NCBI GenBank assembly: GCA_003134655.1
Contig: PLBY01000133.1
Span: forward strand, 16,427 to 80,426
From: Acidobacteriaceae bacterium
GTDB taxonomy: Bacteria > Acidobacteriota > Terriglobia > Terriglobales > Acidobacteriaceae
DNA length: 64,000 nt
Direction of reading: 5' to 3'
Part shown: positions 23,887 through 33,562 of the stretch, in pieces
Layout of the letters: every line of letters starts with the position of its first letter
How positions within the stretch are numbered: position 1 is the stretch's first letter
Notes under the pieces: model-generated
Database searches by the model: none
The model's input: the letters and a program-made list of their open reading frames with translations, nothing else
What the model was told of the DNA's origin: nothing
Position numbers and translations under genes: made by a program

Positions 23887-25056
23887 ATGAAAACCGCATT
23901 CACCGCCCGCCGCCTGTTCACCCCAACCGAGGAGATCGATCACCCGCTGCTCATCGTCGAAGACGGGCGAATCGCTGAGCTTTCGTCACTCTCAGGGAAG
24001 TCTGTTGCCGTCAATGCCGCGCTGGTCGATTTCGGTGATGCCACTCTCGCGCCCGGATTCCTCGATGTCCATATGCACGGAGGAGCCGGACTCGATCTCA
24101 TGCGGGCTTTGCCGTCCGAACTGCCGCGCCTGGGCAAGTTTCTGACCACCCACGGCGTGACCGGATATTTTGCGACCACCGTCGCCGCCCCTCTGGATGA
24201 CACTTGCGCGGCACTGGCACGATTGGCGGATGCGATCGAAGCGGCCGCCACCGGTTCGAATGGCGATGGCGTGCAGGCTCGGCCCCTGGGCATTCATCTC
24301 GAGGGGCCATTTCTCAGCCACAAGCGGCGGGGAGTGCATCCACCGGAAAATCTGGTTACACCTACCGTGGAGATATTCGATCGTCTTTGTCAGGCTGCAC
24401 GCGGACATGTGCGCATGCTGACGATTGCTCCGGAAATTCCAGGGGCGATGGAAGTGATTGCCGAGGCGGCCAAGCGGAAGGTCTGCGTGAGCATCGGGCA
24501 CTCCGACGCTGAATTGCCCGTTGCACGGGATGCAGTCAGCGCCGGAGCGCGGCACGCTACGCACACGTTCAATGCCATGCGCCCGCTGGACCATCGCGAA
24601 CCCGGGATCATCGGCGAAGTACTCAGCGACGATCGGTTGACCGCCGACATCATCGTCGACGGAATTCACGTGGCCCCGGAGGTTGTGAAGCTTTTCCTGC
24701 TGGCGAAGGGACACGAACGCGCGGTGCTGATCACCGATGCAATTTCGGCGACTGGCATGCCCGATGGACGCTACCAGCTCGGTCCAATCGAGGTCGACGT
24801 GAAGGACGGCAAGTGTACGTCGGGTGGCAGCCTGGCGGGAAGCGTGCTGACGATGGACCGCGCCGTGCGCAACGTCACGAAATTCTCCAACTGGAACCTG
24901 CGGGAAGCGGTCCAAGCGGCCACTCTAAATCCGGCCCGGGCCGTAGGATTATCAAGGCGTCACGGAGTTCTGGCGCAAGGGGCTGATGCGGATTTCGCGG
25001 TGCTAAGTCCGACAGGCGAAGTACTCAAGACGATTGTTCGCGGGAGGGGATTCTAG
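23887..25056 (+). CDS. nagA: N-acetylglucosamine-6-phosphate deacetylase
   Basis: A 389-residue amidohydrolase-superfamily enzyme that removes acetate from GlcNAc-6-phosphate in amino-sugar and cell-wall recycling. The H62-x-H64-G pair (DVHMHGG), the LEGPF metal-ligand glutamate, IGHSDA, ATHTFNAMRP and the catalytic ITDAISATGMPDG segment are all in order. Length is typical. It is the first chromosomal gene after the tRNA; no nagB or transporter accompanies it in the window. The region 23,660-23,886 contains no other gene. Confidence 0.93.
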   Translation: MKTAFTARRLFTPTEEIDHPLLIVEDGRIAELSSLSGKSVAVNAALVDFGDATLAPGFLDVHMHGGAGLDLMRALPSELPRLGKFLTTHGVTGYFATTVAAPLDDTCAALARLADAIEAAATGSNGDGVQARPLGIHLEGPFLSHKRRGVHPPENLVTPTVEIFDRLCQAARGHVRMLTIAPEIPGAMEVIAEAAKRKVCVSIGHSDAELPVARDAVSAGARHATHTFNAMRPLDHREPGIIGEVLSDDRLTADIIVDGIHVAPEVVKLFLLAKGHERAVLITDAISATGMPDGRYQLGPIEVDVKDGKCTSGGSLAGSVLTMDRAVRNVTKFSNWNLREAVQAATLNPARAVGLSRRHGVLAQGADADFAVLSPTGEVLKTIVRGRGF

Positions 25057-25077
25057 AATAGAAACAGTTCTGCAGAC

Positions 25078-25467
25078 TTAGTTGGGCTTGCGGCGTCGCG
25101 CATCCGCCAGATGATGGAGCAGCATGAGTTCATCGGCGCGGGAGAGCTGATCGAGGAACGCGCTTCCTGTCTTCGGTGCCTCATCGCTTGCGGTTTTCGC
25201 CGCGCCGGCCTGGCGCAATTTGTCTCCCAGTTCCGGTTCGTTGCTCATCACCTGGGAATAAAACCAGAGGAAATGGCGCATCTGGTCGAGAGCAGAGCGC
25301 AAGGTCTCGATCGGTTCGGTCTCCGAAAGCGAGTTGAGCGCTTCCATCAGTTCCGGGTCACTCGGAGCCTGCATGGCGGCGCAGTTTAGCTCCTGCTGGA
25401 TCGTCCGCAGATCCTCGGTGACGCGTGCGATTCGGAGATGAAGGTCGTCCATGTCGTCGATGGCCAT
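25078..25467 (-). CDS. Conserved-looking hypothetical helical protein
   Basis: A 129-residue, acidic, helical cytosolic protein with AAGG before the ATG at 25,467. Residues 8-30 form a heptad-like helix, and a DELMLLHHLADARRRKPN tail closes the protein. No motif that I can tie to a function. It ends 21 bases from nagA in convergent orientation. Confidence 0.6.
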   Translation of the reverse strand: MAIDDMDDLHLRIARVTEDLRTIQQELNCAAMQAPSDPELMEALNSLSETEPIETLRSALDQMRHFLWFYSQVMSNEPELGDKLRQAGAAKTASDEAPKTGSAFLDQLSRADELMLLHHLADARRRKPN

Positions 25468-25822
25468 TCTGTTTGCCTTCTCAACATCTCATCGGCAACG
25501 CGCAGCGAATAGATGTCTCACGGGCATGCGCCTTTCGTAATTCTGGCATTACTTTGGAGCGACAAAAGGTCACTACTACATCGAAATGCCGCGATTGGCG
25601 CGGCTTTCCACGTTGTGGAGCACGTCGAGTTCGAACCCGGCTCAGGCTCTGTGTCCCCCTGAGCGCGATTTCCAGTGGCTACCGTTAGTGCATTCATCCT
25701 CTGTCGAAAGTCACCAGGATCATGTGGCGACGGCCGCCATCGGCCTTCCAAGCCTGGGCGAAGCCCGGCGCCCACGACACTGCTGCTGCCTGACGGTCTT
25801 CGATTTGTGATAAAACCACGCG
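25468..25822. other. Intergenic region with a dispersed repeat
   Basis: A 355-base region between divergent genes. It contains the double-hairpin repeat at 25,721-25,778 and presumably the permease promoter. No ORF with coding support was found. Confidence 0.5.
25721..25778. repeat. Dispersed double-hairpin intergenic repeat, copy A
   Basis: About 57 bases nearly identical to 36,340-36,397. It contains CATGTGGCGACGGCCGCC, then an inverted CGGCC segment, then GGGCGAAGCCC, so two hairpins can form in series. In this copy the first hairpin has mismatches (CGGCCTTCC in place of CGGCCGTCC). It lies between genes, as expected for a REP-like element. Confidence 0.7.
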
Positions 25823-27142
25823 ATGCCGGAAACGCTCCCACCGAGCACATCTAGCCGCCAGCTCGTTCGCGCCATCGGCCGCTGGAGCCTCACCGCGCTG
25901 GTCGTGAACTCGGTGATCGGCAGTGGCGTGTTTGGACTGCCGTCCACCGTCGCCGGACTTCTGGGGAAATTCAGCCCTCTCGCCGTACTGCTGGCCGGAC
26001 TTGGCATGGGAATCATCTTCGCCTGCTTTGCCGAGGTGTCTTCGCAATTTCATCAGGCGGGCGGACCCTACCTCTACGCCCGCGCGGCCTTCGGGCGCGG
26101 AATGGGCATTCAGATGGGATGGATGCTCTTACTCGGGCAGGCGGCCGCCCCAGCCGCGAATGCCAACCTGTTCGTAATTTATCTTGGGGAGTTCTGGCCT
26201 CATGCCACGGACCCGTTGCCGCGCGCTCTGATCCTGACGATCCTGGTCGGCCTGCTTGCGTTCATCAACGTGCGCGGTGTGCGTGCGGGTGCGCTGGTCA
26301 GCAACCTCTCGACTGCGGCAAAACTGGTGCCGCTATTCGCCGTCATCGGGATGGGGCTCTTCGTGTTGCACACGCACCCCGCAGCTTCGTCCGGCGCGAC
26401 CACACTAGTCACGACCAACCAATGGTTGAAGGCGGTGCTGCTGCTGGTCTTTGCCTATGGGGGATTCGAAACCGCGCTGGCACCGATGGGCGAGGCTAAG
26501 AACCCGCGTCGCGATGCCCCGTTTGCGTTGTTCAGTGCACTCGTGGTGTGCACCGTGCTTTACGCACTGATTCAGTGGGTGGTGGTTGGAGTTCTTCCCG
26601 ACGCGGCGCACAGCCAGCGTCCGTTGTCCGACGTCGCGCGGGTCGCGGTCGGTTCCACCGGCGCAGCCCTGGTCGCCGTGGGCGCACTGATCTCTTTTTA
26701 CGGATACCTGAGCGCGAAAATTCTGGGAATGCCGCGCGTGACCTACGCTCTGGCCGAGCAGGGAGATTTCCCGAGAGCCTTCGCCGCGATTCATCCGCGA
26801 TTCCAAACGCCCTACGTTTCGATTCTGGTGTTTGCCGCGCTGGTGTTGGCTTTCGCGCTCAGTGGTGAATTCAAATGGAATGTGACTCTCTCTGCCGTCG
26901 CCCGCCTGCTCTATTACGGTGTGTGCTGCGCCGCGCTGCCCGTACTTCGGCGAAAGCAGGCGGGGGTTGCGGGCTTCCGCTTGCCGGCAGGGAATCTCTT
27001 CGCAGGGCTGGGGGTGCTCATGTGCGCCGTCCTAGCCACGCAGGTGGATCGCAGCCAGTCCTTGATCGTGGCCGCGACGATCGCCGTGGGCTTCCTGAAT
27101 TGGTTGGCGGTTCGAAACCGCAATAGCATCGCCCGCGTCTAG
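25823..27142 (+). CDS. APC-family amino acid permease
   Basis: A 439-residue integral membrane protein with about 12 hydrophobic segments and the APC signature near the first helix (VVNSVIGSGVFGLPS). The conserved stretch GEAKNPRRDAP occurs after helix 6. It presumably imports an amino acid or polyamine by cation symport or exchange; the substrate cannot be read from sequence. The N-terminus is short and polar (MPETLPPSTSSRQ). No good ribosome binding site is visible. The 3' end overlaps the convergent GH16 gene by four bases. Confidence 0.88.
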   Translation: MPETLPPSTSSRQLVRAIGRWSLTALVVNSVIGSGVFGLPSTVAGLLGKFSPLAVLLAGLGMGIIFACFAEVSSQFHQAGGPYLYARAAFGRGMGIQMGWMLLLGQAAAPAANANLFVIYLGEFWPHATDPLPRALILTILVGLLAFINVRGVRAGALVSNLSTAAKLVPLFAVIGMGLFVLHTHPAASSGATTLVTTNQWLKAVLLLVFAYGGFETALAPMGEAKNPRRDAPFALFSALVVCTVLYALIQWVVVGVLPDAAHSQRPLSDVARVAVGSTGAALVAVGALISFYGYLSAKILGMPRVTYALAEQGDFPRAFAAIHPRFQTPYVSILVFAALVLAFALSGEFKWNVTLSAVARLLYYGVCCAALPVLRRKQAGVAGFRLPAGNLFAGLGVLMCAVLATQVDRSQSLIVAATIAVGFLNWLAVRNRNSIARV

Positions 27143-28722
27143 TTCGTGTAGATGCGCACGTAGTCGACCAGCATCTCGGACGGAAACGGGGTAGAGGAAT
27201 CCGGTGGCCCCGGCCAACTCCCGCCGATTGCCAGGTTCAAAATGATGAAATTGCTTTGCCCGGCGTCGAATGGCCAGACCGCACCGTCATTCAACGGAGC
27301 CAGGCTCGAGGGTGTGTAGGTGGCATACACGTTCGAAGGAGCGTCGATGTAATACTGCACGCTTCCCGGGGACCAGATCATGCCGTAGGTATGAAACTGG
27401 CCGCCCGCTGTCTGCCCGCTGGGAAAGTTGTACTGAGTGCCGAGTCCAGTGCCGCCTGTGAAACCTGTCCCGTGAACCGATCCTTCATTCCAATCCGGCG
27501 AGAGCGCCGCATTGACGCGCTCCAACACGTCCTGTTCTCCGCAGGCCGGCCAGTTCACGTTGTTAATGTTGTTGCCCAGCAGCCAGGCCGCCGGCCAAAA
27601 TCCCTGCGCCTCCGGGACCAGGGCGCGCACTTCAAGCCGCCCATACTGAAAGCTGAACAGGCCTTGCGTTTTCAACCGCGCCGAAGTGTACACCCCGGGC
27701 GACGGTTGCTGCGCCTCAATATGCAGATAGCCGTCGGTTCCCACATACTCGCTGGGACTCGTCGTGCTGCACGGCGACGTAGACGATCCCCAAGCACAGT
27801 AGTTCTCCAATTCGCTGTTGCCAAAACCGGTGTTGCCGGTATCGTAGGTCCACACTGTGGGATCAGGCTGCGCTGGGGCGCCGCTAGTGTTCGTAAACTC
27901 ATCGCTCCAAACCAGCGTTCCCGACGGAATGTTGGGCGAAAAGATCTGGCTCGTAACGAGGCTGGAGTTTCCTGCGGCAATAGCAGTCGCTTTGACTGCG
28001 AGGTTTGAAGCCACCAGAAAAGGTGCCTGGTACTGCTGAGAAGATGCCGTGGGAGTGGTCCCATCTACCGTGTAGTAGATAAGAGCGTTTGGAGTCATGT
28101 CGGACAGGCTGACGATCGCGGCGCCGTTCTGCGCATCATTCTGTGAACTCGCGGTAATTGTCGGCGCCGCCGTGTTCACCATCAATGTGACCTTGGCCGT
28201 GGTCGTCGTGTAGTCGGTCGTGTCGGCGGGCGTAAAGGCCACAGCCAAGGTCTGCGATCCGACACCAAGAACCCCGCCTGCCGCTGGCGTGTAGACGAAC
28301 GTGCCAGGCACGCTTGCCGTTGCATCCAGCTGCGTCGCGCCCAGCACCGTGCCGTAGGTAATGGCCGCAGGCGTGGCCCAAGTGATGACTGGCACGGCCT
28401 GGTTTACCGTCAGTGTGACTGTGGCCGATGCCGTTTTGTAATCCGTCGTGTTCGCGGGCGTGAAAGTCACAGATAAGATCTGCGATCCGGCAGCAAGCAC
28501 CGCGCCTGCCGCTGGCGTGTAAGCGAACGTGCCAGAAACGCTCGCGACTGCATCCAGTTGCGTCGCACCCAGCACCGTGCCGTAGGTAATGGCCGCAGGC
28601 GTGGTCCAAGTGATGACTGGCATCGCAGGAGAGTTCCCCCCGCCGCCGTTTACTCCGCCGCATCCGGACATCAAGAGGCTCGATAGACAAACCGCCGCCA
28701 AACTTATTGCTTGTGCCCGCAT
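27139..28722 (-). CDS. GH16-family glycoside hydrolase lipoprotein with Ig-like repeats
   Basis: A 527-residue secreted lipoprotein: the signal peptide ends in a lipobox (LLMSGC). Two ~76-residue repeats follow (each with ITYGTVLGATQLDA, residues ~37-185), their DNA repeating with a period of 228 bases. A chitobiase-C-terminal-like module (YYTVDGTTPT) follows, then the GH16 domain (~275-527). The catalytic signature is E396-x-D398-x2-E401 (GEQDVLE), characteristic of laminarinase/beta-1,3-glucanase-type GH16 enzymes. AAGGTGG precedes the ATG. It probably degrades beta-glucans at the cell surface; the exact substrate is inferred. Confidence 0.88.
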   Translation of the reverse strand: MRAQAISLAAVCLSSLLMSGCGGVNGGGGNSPAMPVITWTTPAAITYGTVLGATQLDAVASVSGTFAYTPAAGAVLAAGSQILSVTFTPANTTDYKTASATVTLTVNQAVPVITWATPAAITYGTVLGATQLDATASVPGTFVYTPAAGGVLGVGSQTLAVAFTPADTTDYTTTTAKVTLMVNTAAPTITASSQNDAQNGAAIVSLSDMTPNALIYYTVDGTTPTASSQQYQAPFLVASNLAVKATAIAAGNSSLVTSQIFSPNIPSGTLVWSDEFTNTSGAPAQPDPTVWTYDTGNTGFGNSELENYCAWGSSTSPCSTTSPSEYVGTDGYLHIEAQQPSPGVYTSARLKTQGLFSFQYGRLEVRALVPEAQGFWPAAWLLGNNINNVNWPACGEQDVLERVNAALSPDWNEGSVHGTGFTGGTGLGTQYNFPSGQTAGGQFHTYGMIWSPGSVQYYIDAPSNVYATYTPSSLAPLNDGAVWPFDAGQSNFIILNLAIGGSWPGPPDSSTPFPSEMLVDYVRIYTN

Positions 28723-28880
28723 TGGACCACCTTCGCACGAAAACCAAAAAGCGCTCTCGCAACTCCCTATTTAACCGCCGGTGAATCCCGGGGTCAACGC
28801 GGAGCACCATAAACGCCATGATTCATAGCGAGTGTGTTCCGTTTCGACACGTCACTGTGAGCGCGAGCGAGCGTCCTAGC

Positions 28881-30014
28881 CTAAGCTTCCGCTGGAGTTT
28901 GCTCTATCTCCAGCAAAGTCTTCTTCCTCTCGATGCCCCACCGATAGCCACCCATGCTGCCGTCCTGGCGGACGACCCGATGGCACGGGATCGCCACTGC
29001 AACGGGGTTCGTAGCGCAAGCGCGTGCGACGGCACGCGTGGCGCTCGGCCGTCCAATGCCTTTGGCGACCTGGCTGTAAGACCGCGTCGCCCCAAACGGA
29101 ATCGATTGCAGATACGCCCACACGCGCCGCTGAAAGGCGGTCGCGCGAATGTCGAGCGGCAACGACGAGTCCAGATCCTTGCCGCGCATGTGCCGGAGCA
29201 GCGCGCTCACCCACGACTGCAGCCCGCCTTCATCCGCCTTGCGCGCGGCGAATGGAAATTCGCGCTTCAGTCCCGCCATGAGTTCGCCGTCCGAGCGCGC
29301 AAACTGAATGGAGCAGATCCCGCGTTCGGTCGCAGCGATCAGCATCCTACCCAGCGGCGAGTCCGCGCACGTATAGCGAATGGCCGCGGCAATGGCGCCC
29401 CGCCGGTACTTGTCGGGCGTCATGCCGAGTTGCGAGGCGGTCTTCTCGTAAAGCCGGCTGCTGGAACCGTATCCCGCGTCGTACATGGCGCGTGTGACCG
29501 AATCCCCCGCCTGCAGATTGCGCTTGAGCAGACGCAACCGGCAGGAATCGGCATACTCACGCGGCGTAATCCCGAGCACCGCCTTGAACCGGCGCTGCAG
29601 ATGAAACGGACTCTGATGAAATTCCTTGCCTAGTCGATCCAGAGTCAGCGGCTCGTCGAGATGCTGCTCGATGAAGCGGCAAATCGCCTTCACTCCATCA
29701 GACTGCGTGTTCCCGCTGAACGACTTCGGCCGGCAACGCAAGCAAGCCCGGTATCCCGCATGCTCGGCCTCTTCGGGCCTGACGAAGAACTGAACATTCT
29801 CCCGCCGCGGGCGGCGCGCCGCGCACGACGGACGGCAATATACCCCCGTGCTCGAGACCGCGAAGACGAATTCCCCGTCGCGAGCGGCATCACGCGTGAC
29901 CACGGCATTCCAGCGCGGGTCGTCGGCTGCCTCCATAAGCTGAATCCTCGGTTTGGGTTGGCGAGCTGACATTGGTTTCAGGTCTTCCGCTGTGAGTATG
30001 GCATTGCTTGTCAT
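28881..30014 (-). CDS. ada: Bifunctional Ada: DNA methylphosphotriester / O6-methylguanine methyltransferase and regulator
   Basis: A 377-residue protein with all three Ada modules. The N-terminal zinc domain has C60, C64, C91 and C94 (VYCRPSC, ACLRC), C60 being the expected methylphosphotriester acceptor. An AraC-type HTH follows (~105-185, SPFHLQRRFKAVLGITPREY). The MGMT domain has P343-C344-H-R, C344 being the O6-methylguanine acceptor. Methylation of the N-terminal Cys normally turns the protein into an activator of alkylation-repair genes. Start alternatives exist at residues 15 and 27. No alkA or alkB is adjacent. Confidence 0.93.
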   Translation of the reverse strand: MTSNAILTAEDLKPMSARQPKPRIQLMEAADDPRWNAVVTRDAARDGEFVFAVSSTGVYCRPSCAARRPRRENVQFFVRPEEAEHAGYRACLRCRPKSFSGNTQSDGVKAICRFIEQHLDEPLTLDRLGKEFHQSPFHLQRRFKAVLGITPREYADSCRLRLLKRNLQAGDSVTRAMYDAGYGSSSRLYEKTASQLGMTPDKYRRGAIAAAIRYTCADSPLGRMLIAATERGICSIQFARSDGELMAGLKREFPFAARKADEGGLQSWVSALLRHMRGKDLDSSLPLDIRATAFQRRVWAYLQSIPFGATRSYSQVAKGIGRPSATRAVARACATNPVAVAIPCHRVVRQDGSMGGYRWGIERKKTLLEIEQTPAEA

Positions 30015-30179
30015 AGTAGGGAAAGCATAGGACGAAGCGTCCGAAGCGGACTATCCGAATCTTGCGTCCAAAGCGAATTTGGCATCGATCCTTGATGGCC
30101 GCCGCATTTGCGCCCGCCTCTGCAAACGGTTACAGTTCCCGAGAGCACTATTCACTCTCCCATTCGAGGACTAACTGTC

Positions 30180-30686
30180 ATGCAAACCAAACGTACGGCG
30201 ATTCTCGGCGCACTCACTCTCGTCATGCTGGCATCGGCCGTAGCGCAGCAGGCATCGAAGCACGTACTCAGCAGCGATGAAGTGAAGAAGGCGGTTCCGA
30301 CCGAATATTTCTTCCGCGGCCAGAAAGCGCCGGTGCAGGTTCGCAACGCCGTGGGATTTCAGCTGGCAGACGGCAAGATGATGTTAGCTGCGCTGGTCGA
30401 CGCTTCCGGCTATTCCACCGCCATCCAACAGAAATATCAGGGCATGCTGATCACGGAAACGAAGCTCAACATCGGAGGATCAGAAGTCGCCCCGGGACAA
30501 TATGGCTTCGGCTTCACCGCAGATGGCAAGTTTATCGTGATGGATGTGGCCAATAACGATGTGTTCAGCGCAGCCTCGCAGACCGACTCGGCTCTGCAGC
30601 ATGCTGTCCCGCTGAAACTGGTGGAGGATGGGGCCGGATACAAGCTCTATGCCGGGAAAAAGTGGATTGGAATCAAGGCAGACTAG
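30180..30686 (+). CDS. Secreted hypothetical protein
   Basis: A 168-residue protein from the ATG at 30,180 (GAGG ten bases upstream), with a signal peptide likely cleaved after SAVAQQ. The mature part is small and beta-rich, without cysteines, and includes YFFRGQKAPVQVRNAVGFQL and GKKWIGIKAD. No family named. It is closely followed by a membrane-protein gene. Confidence 0.65.
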   Translation: MQTKRTAILGALTLVMLASAVAQQASKHVLSSDEVKKAVPTEYFFRGQKAPVQVRNAVGFQLADGKMMLAALVDASGYSTAIQQKYQGMLITETKLNIGGSEVAPGQYGFGFTADGKFIVMDVANNDVFSAASQTDSALQHAVPLKLVEDGAGYKLYAGKKWIGIKAD

Positions 30687-30708
30687 TAGGCAGCCCAAAG
30701 GAGTTGGG

Positions 30709-31089
30709 ATGCTCGCTTACGAACTCATCCACAAAGAATGGATCGTCTCTCGCACCGCGCGAACTGTGTATCGCGCTGCGGCCGTCCTGTCGTTGCTGCT
30801 GCTTCCCGTGCTCTGGGTGGCCATCGTAGACGATGGAATGCTCGGCCCGCTTCGTCCAATCCTGAGGCCGGTGTTGTTCGTTGGGGTGCTGGGAATGGCC
30901 CTGACGGGGCTGGGGATGGAGTACTTTCTGTTCCGCTTTGACGACTCCCATGCGCTGAAACAGGTGTTTTGGTTCTGCGTGATGATTCTTGCGCCAATCG
31001 GCCCCGCGCTCTACTGCTTCCTCGTGTACTCGCGTTCGGATGTCGTCAAGCGCAGCTGCGCCGAGAATCCGGATCCCTTGTTGGGATAG
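30709..31089 (+). CDS. Small integral membrane protein
   Basis: A 126-residue protein with AAAGGAG before the ATG at 30,709. Three hydrophobic segments are predicted (about residues 20-38, 48-68 and 82-103), the last containing FWFCVMILAPIGPALYCFLVY. It sits 22 bases after the secreted protein and is probably co-transcribed. No family recognised. Confidence 0.6.
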   Translation: MLAYELIHKEWIVSRTARTVYRAAAVLSLLLLPVLWVAIVDDGMLGPLRPILRPVLFVGVLGMALTGLGMEYFLFRFDDSHALKQVFWFCVMILAPIGPALYCFLVYSRSDVVKRSCAENPDPLLG

Positions 31090-31098
31090 CTTGGCAGG

Positions 31099-31761
31099 CT
31101 AGTGCGCGAGCGGCTGGAACGGCCCCAGTACCGTGGTCATGCCCGCGCGCTTGCGCAGTTCGCTCAGCAGAGCGCTGGCGGCGTTCTGATAAGTCTTGCT
31201 GGGATCGGAAGGATCCGCCCACACCGCGTCGTAAATAATCTGCGCCGCCTCTTTCAGCTCCAGGTGCAACGCCGCTTCGAAAACATCCACCCGCTCCTGC
31301 AGGCGCTCATAGCAGCCCTGACAGATTTCCGCGCTGGCCGGCTCCCCGGAGTGATGCTCGCCAAACTTGCAAACCGCCTCGGGCGCGTCGACCACTCCGG
31401 CGTGCGCCTCCATCAGCTGCGACTTGAATTGGCGTAGAAATTCTTCGCGCTCCTTCTCCACGACGGATGTATCCGGAACGGGATCGACCACAGCCTGCGC
31501 CGTCTTGGGTGGTATTTTCGGCACAACCGGCGACACGCGCTCGTTATGTTTGCAGGTCGGGCATGCATCGAGATTGGCAGGATAGTACAAGTGGCATTTC
31601 GCGCACGGTAACCCGTAACCCATTGGTTTGCGAGGAGCATCCCCCGGGGATCCCGCTCCGGACGCGGCATCTTTGCGGCGCGCGCTTCCCTCTTTCGCCA
31701 TGGCCGCTTGCACCACCGCGTTCACGGTTTCCTGCTGGGTTCGGGTTGCGTTCGTCGGCAT
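31099..31761 (-). CDS. Zinc-ribbon-containing hypothetical protein
   Basis: A 220-residue cytosolic protein. An N-terminal Ala/Lys-rich segment is followed by a double zinc-ribbon (CAKCHLYYP...CPTCKHNE) at about residues 54-75. A helical region with a further C...C-x2-C group (VCKFGEHH, ICQGCYERL) follows, and a helical C-terminus with AAQIIYDAVWADPSDPSKTY. The combination is not one I can assign. The gene converges on the small membrane-protein gene. Confidence 0.6.
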   Translation of the reverse strand: MPTNATRTQQETVNAVVQAAMAKEGSARRKDAASGAGSPGDAPRKPMGYGLPCAKCHLYYPANLDACPTCKHNERVSPVVPKIPPKTAQAVVDPVPDTSVVEKEREEFLRQFKSQLMEAHAGVVDAPEAVCKFGEHHSGEPASAEICQGCYERLQERVDVFEAALHLELKEAAQIIYDAVWADPSDPSKTYQNAASALLSELRKRAGMTTVLGPFQPLAH

Positions 31762-31915
31762 TCGGAAGTCTCCCCTATCGCTAGGTTCCTGCTCGGGCTT
31801 GACTCTAGTCTAAGTACTGCCTGCAGCTTCGCCTAAGTACCGTAGTACACCGGGGATATTGGCCGAGCGGTCAAACATGCTCAGTTAAACGCCCAAACTG
31901 GCCCGTCCGGCTGCC

Positions 31916-33394
31916 TTACCGCGAACTCGATTCCTTCATCAGCTTGAGCAATTCTTCACGGCGCGCTCGGTAAAGCGTCCGCTCGGGATCGAGCCGGGAC
32001 GCCGTCTCCAGTTCCGACAGCGCCTCCTGGTTCCGGTCCATGCCCATCAGGCAGGCCGCCAGCGAGTAGTGATTGTCCGCCGAGGGATTCAGCCGCAGCG
32101 CCTCACGGAACTCCTTCTCCGCCGCATGCAGCTCTTGTTGCTGAAATAGCAGCGTTCCCAGCAGGTGGTGCGCGATGTCGGAATCAGGATTGAGCGAAAC
32201 CGCCAGCCGCAACTCGCGCAAAGCCTCATCCGGCTTGTTGGCGAGCAGCAGAGCCTGGCCGAGGATGCGGTGCTCGGTAGACCCGGTCGGATTCTGCTGC
32301 AGCGCCAGTTTCAGTTCTTCCACCGCGGCGTCGTAGTTCTTCTTCGCCATGTAGGCGCTGGCAAAGCACGCATGTCCCTGTTGCCACTCCGGATGCTCTC
32401 GGTAAAGCGCGTGCAGTTCCTCAATCGCCGAGTCGAAGTTCCCCTGATCGCAATAGGTATTTCCGAGATTGTTGCGGATGGAGGCCTCGCCGGGTGCGAT
32501 CCGCTTGGCCTCGCGATATTCGGCCACGGCCTGGGCAAGCTTGCCTTCTTCGTGCAGGATCAGCGCCAGATTCGAATGAGCCTCCCAGAGCGCGGGTCTC
32601 AGGTGAATCGCTTTCTCGTAAGCAGTAATCGCACCGGGCAGGTTTCCGTTGGCGTGCAGGGCGATGCCCATGTCGTAGTACGTGTCGGCGTTGTCGCCAT
32701 CCCGGCCCAGAGACTCAGCATAAGCATGCACCGCCGCTTGATACTGACCGGTCGAGTACAAGCCAAGGCCCAGGAATTGATACGCCTCCGCATTCTGCGG
32801 ATCGAGGCTGAGCGCGGTCCGCGCTTCGGCAATCGCGTTCGGGCCGTCATCCAAACGATAGAAGAGGTAGGCCAGGGCCCCGTGGTTCTCGGGAAGACTG
32901 GGCATGATCCGAGTCGCCGATGCAAGCTCGTCATAAGCCTCATCCCATTTCTCCTGCTGGCGGTAGATCGCGCCGAGAGCAAAGTGCAGGGCGGAATTCT
33001 GTGGGTCAGCTGCCAGGACCTCGCGAACCGCCGCTTCAGCTTCGTGAAAGTGCTGCTGGCGTCCCTCGGCGGCGGCCTTCAACAACCCATCGGGAACAGG
33101 AGCGCCGATCCGCGCAGACAGAGTGTTTCCCGAACTCAGCACGCGCATCAAGTCCTTGTTGGCTCCCACGGACTCGATCTGGCGAAGTTCGTTCTTTGTT
33201 GGCAGCGTAGCAAGTCCGCGCTCCACAACCATGCGGGCGAGCCGGCTGCTGGGAACTCCGCCCGTCAGCCAGGCGGCAAGCTGCGTTGTATCAACAGGTT
33301 GAGGGGTGGTTGGCGTGGATTGGGCGCCGACGGCGACCGTCAGACTGAAAAGCAATAAGGATAGTAAAGCCTTGACTCTCACCGGACTCCCCAA
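31916..33394 (-). CDS. Secreted/periplasmic TPR-repeat protein
   Basis: A 492-residue protein with a signal peptide (ALLSLLLFSLTVAVGAQ) and a run of about ten tetratricopeptide repeats from ~residue 115 to the C-terminus; typical units read ALHFALGAIYRQQEKWDEAY and AYQFLGLGLYSTGQYQAAV. The N-terminal ~90 residues include ERGLATLPTKNELRQIESVGAN, a non-TPR segment. TPR solenoids mediate protein-protein contacts; the partner is unknown. It is divergent from tatA, with a CRP-type palindrome in between. Confidence 0.85.
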   Translation of the reverse strand: MGSPVRVKALLSLLLFSLTVAVGAQSTPTTPQPVDTTQLAAWLTGGVPSSRLARMVVERGLATLPTKNELRQIESVGANKDLMRVLSSGNTLSARIGAPVPDGLLKAAAEGRQQHFHEAEAAVREVLAADPQNSALHFALGAIYRQQEKWDEAYDELASATRIMPSLPENHGALAYLFYRLDDGPNAIAEARTALSLDPQNAEAYQFLGLGLYSTGQYQAAVHAYAESLGRDGDNADTYYDMGIALHANGNLPGAITAYEKAIHLRPALWEAHSNLALILHEEGKLAQAVAEYREAKRIAPGEASIRNNLGNTYCDQGNFDSAIEELHALYREHPEWQQGHACFASAYMAKKNYDAAVEELKLALQQNPTGSTEHRILGQALLLANKPDEALRELRLAVSLNPDSDIAHHLLGTLLFQQQELHAAEKEFREALRLNPSADNHYSLAACLMGMDRNQEALSELETASRLDPERTLYRARREELLKLMKESSSR

Positions 33395-33511
33395 TACGTT
33401 GATTGGCTTGCTGGTGGCTGCTTTTGAGGGAATGCGACTGCAAACTCCTTCAGCAATGCCTTAAGAAACATAGCCCGTCGAGGAACCCGCGGGTAAGGTC
33501 ACGGAGGTAAC

Positions 33512-33540
33512 CCGCCGCGGCTGACTTTATCGGCGGTTTT
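33512..33540 (+). terminator. Possible weak hairpin with T-run
   Basis: CCGCCG (33,512-33,517) pairs with CGGCGG (33,531-33,536) around a 13-base loop and is followed by TTTT. The stem is only six pairs, so this is a weak terminator or attenuator candidate ahead of tatA. Confidence 0.25.
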
Positions 33541-33562
33541 GCATTGGCCGTCTGCCTCTGGT

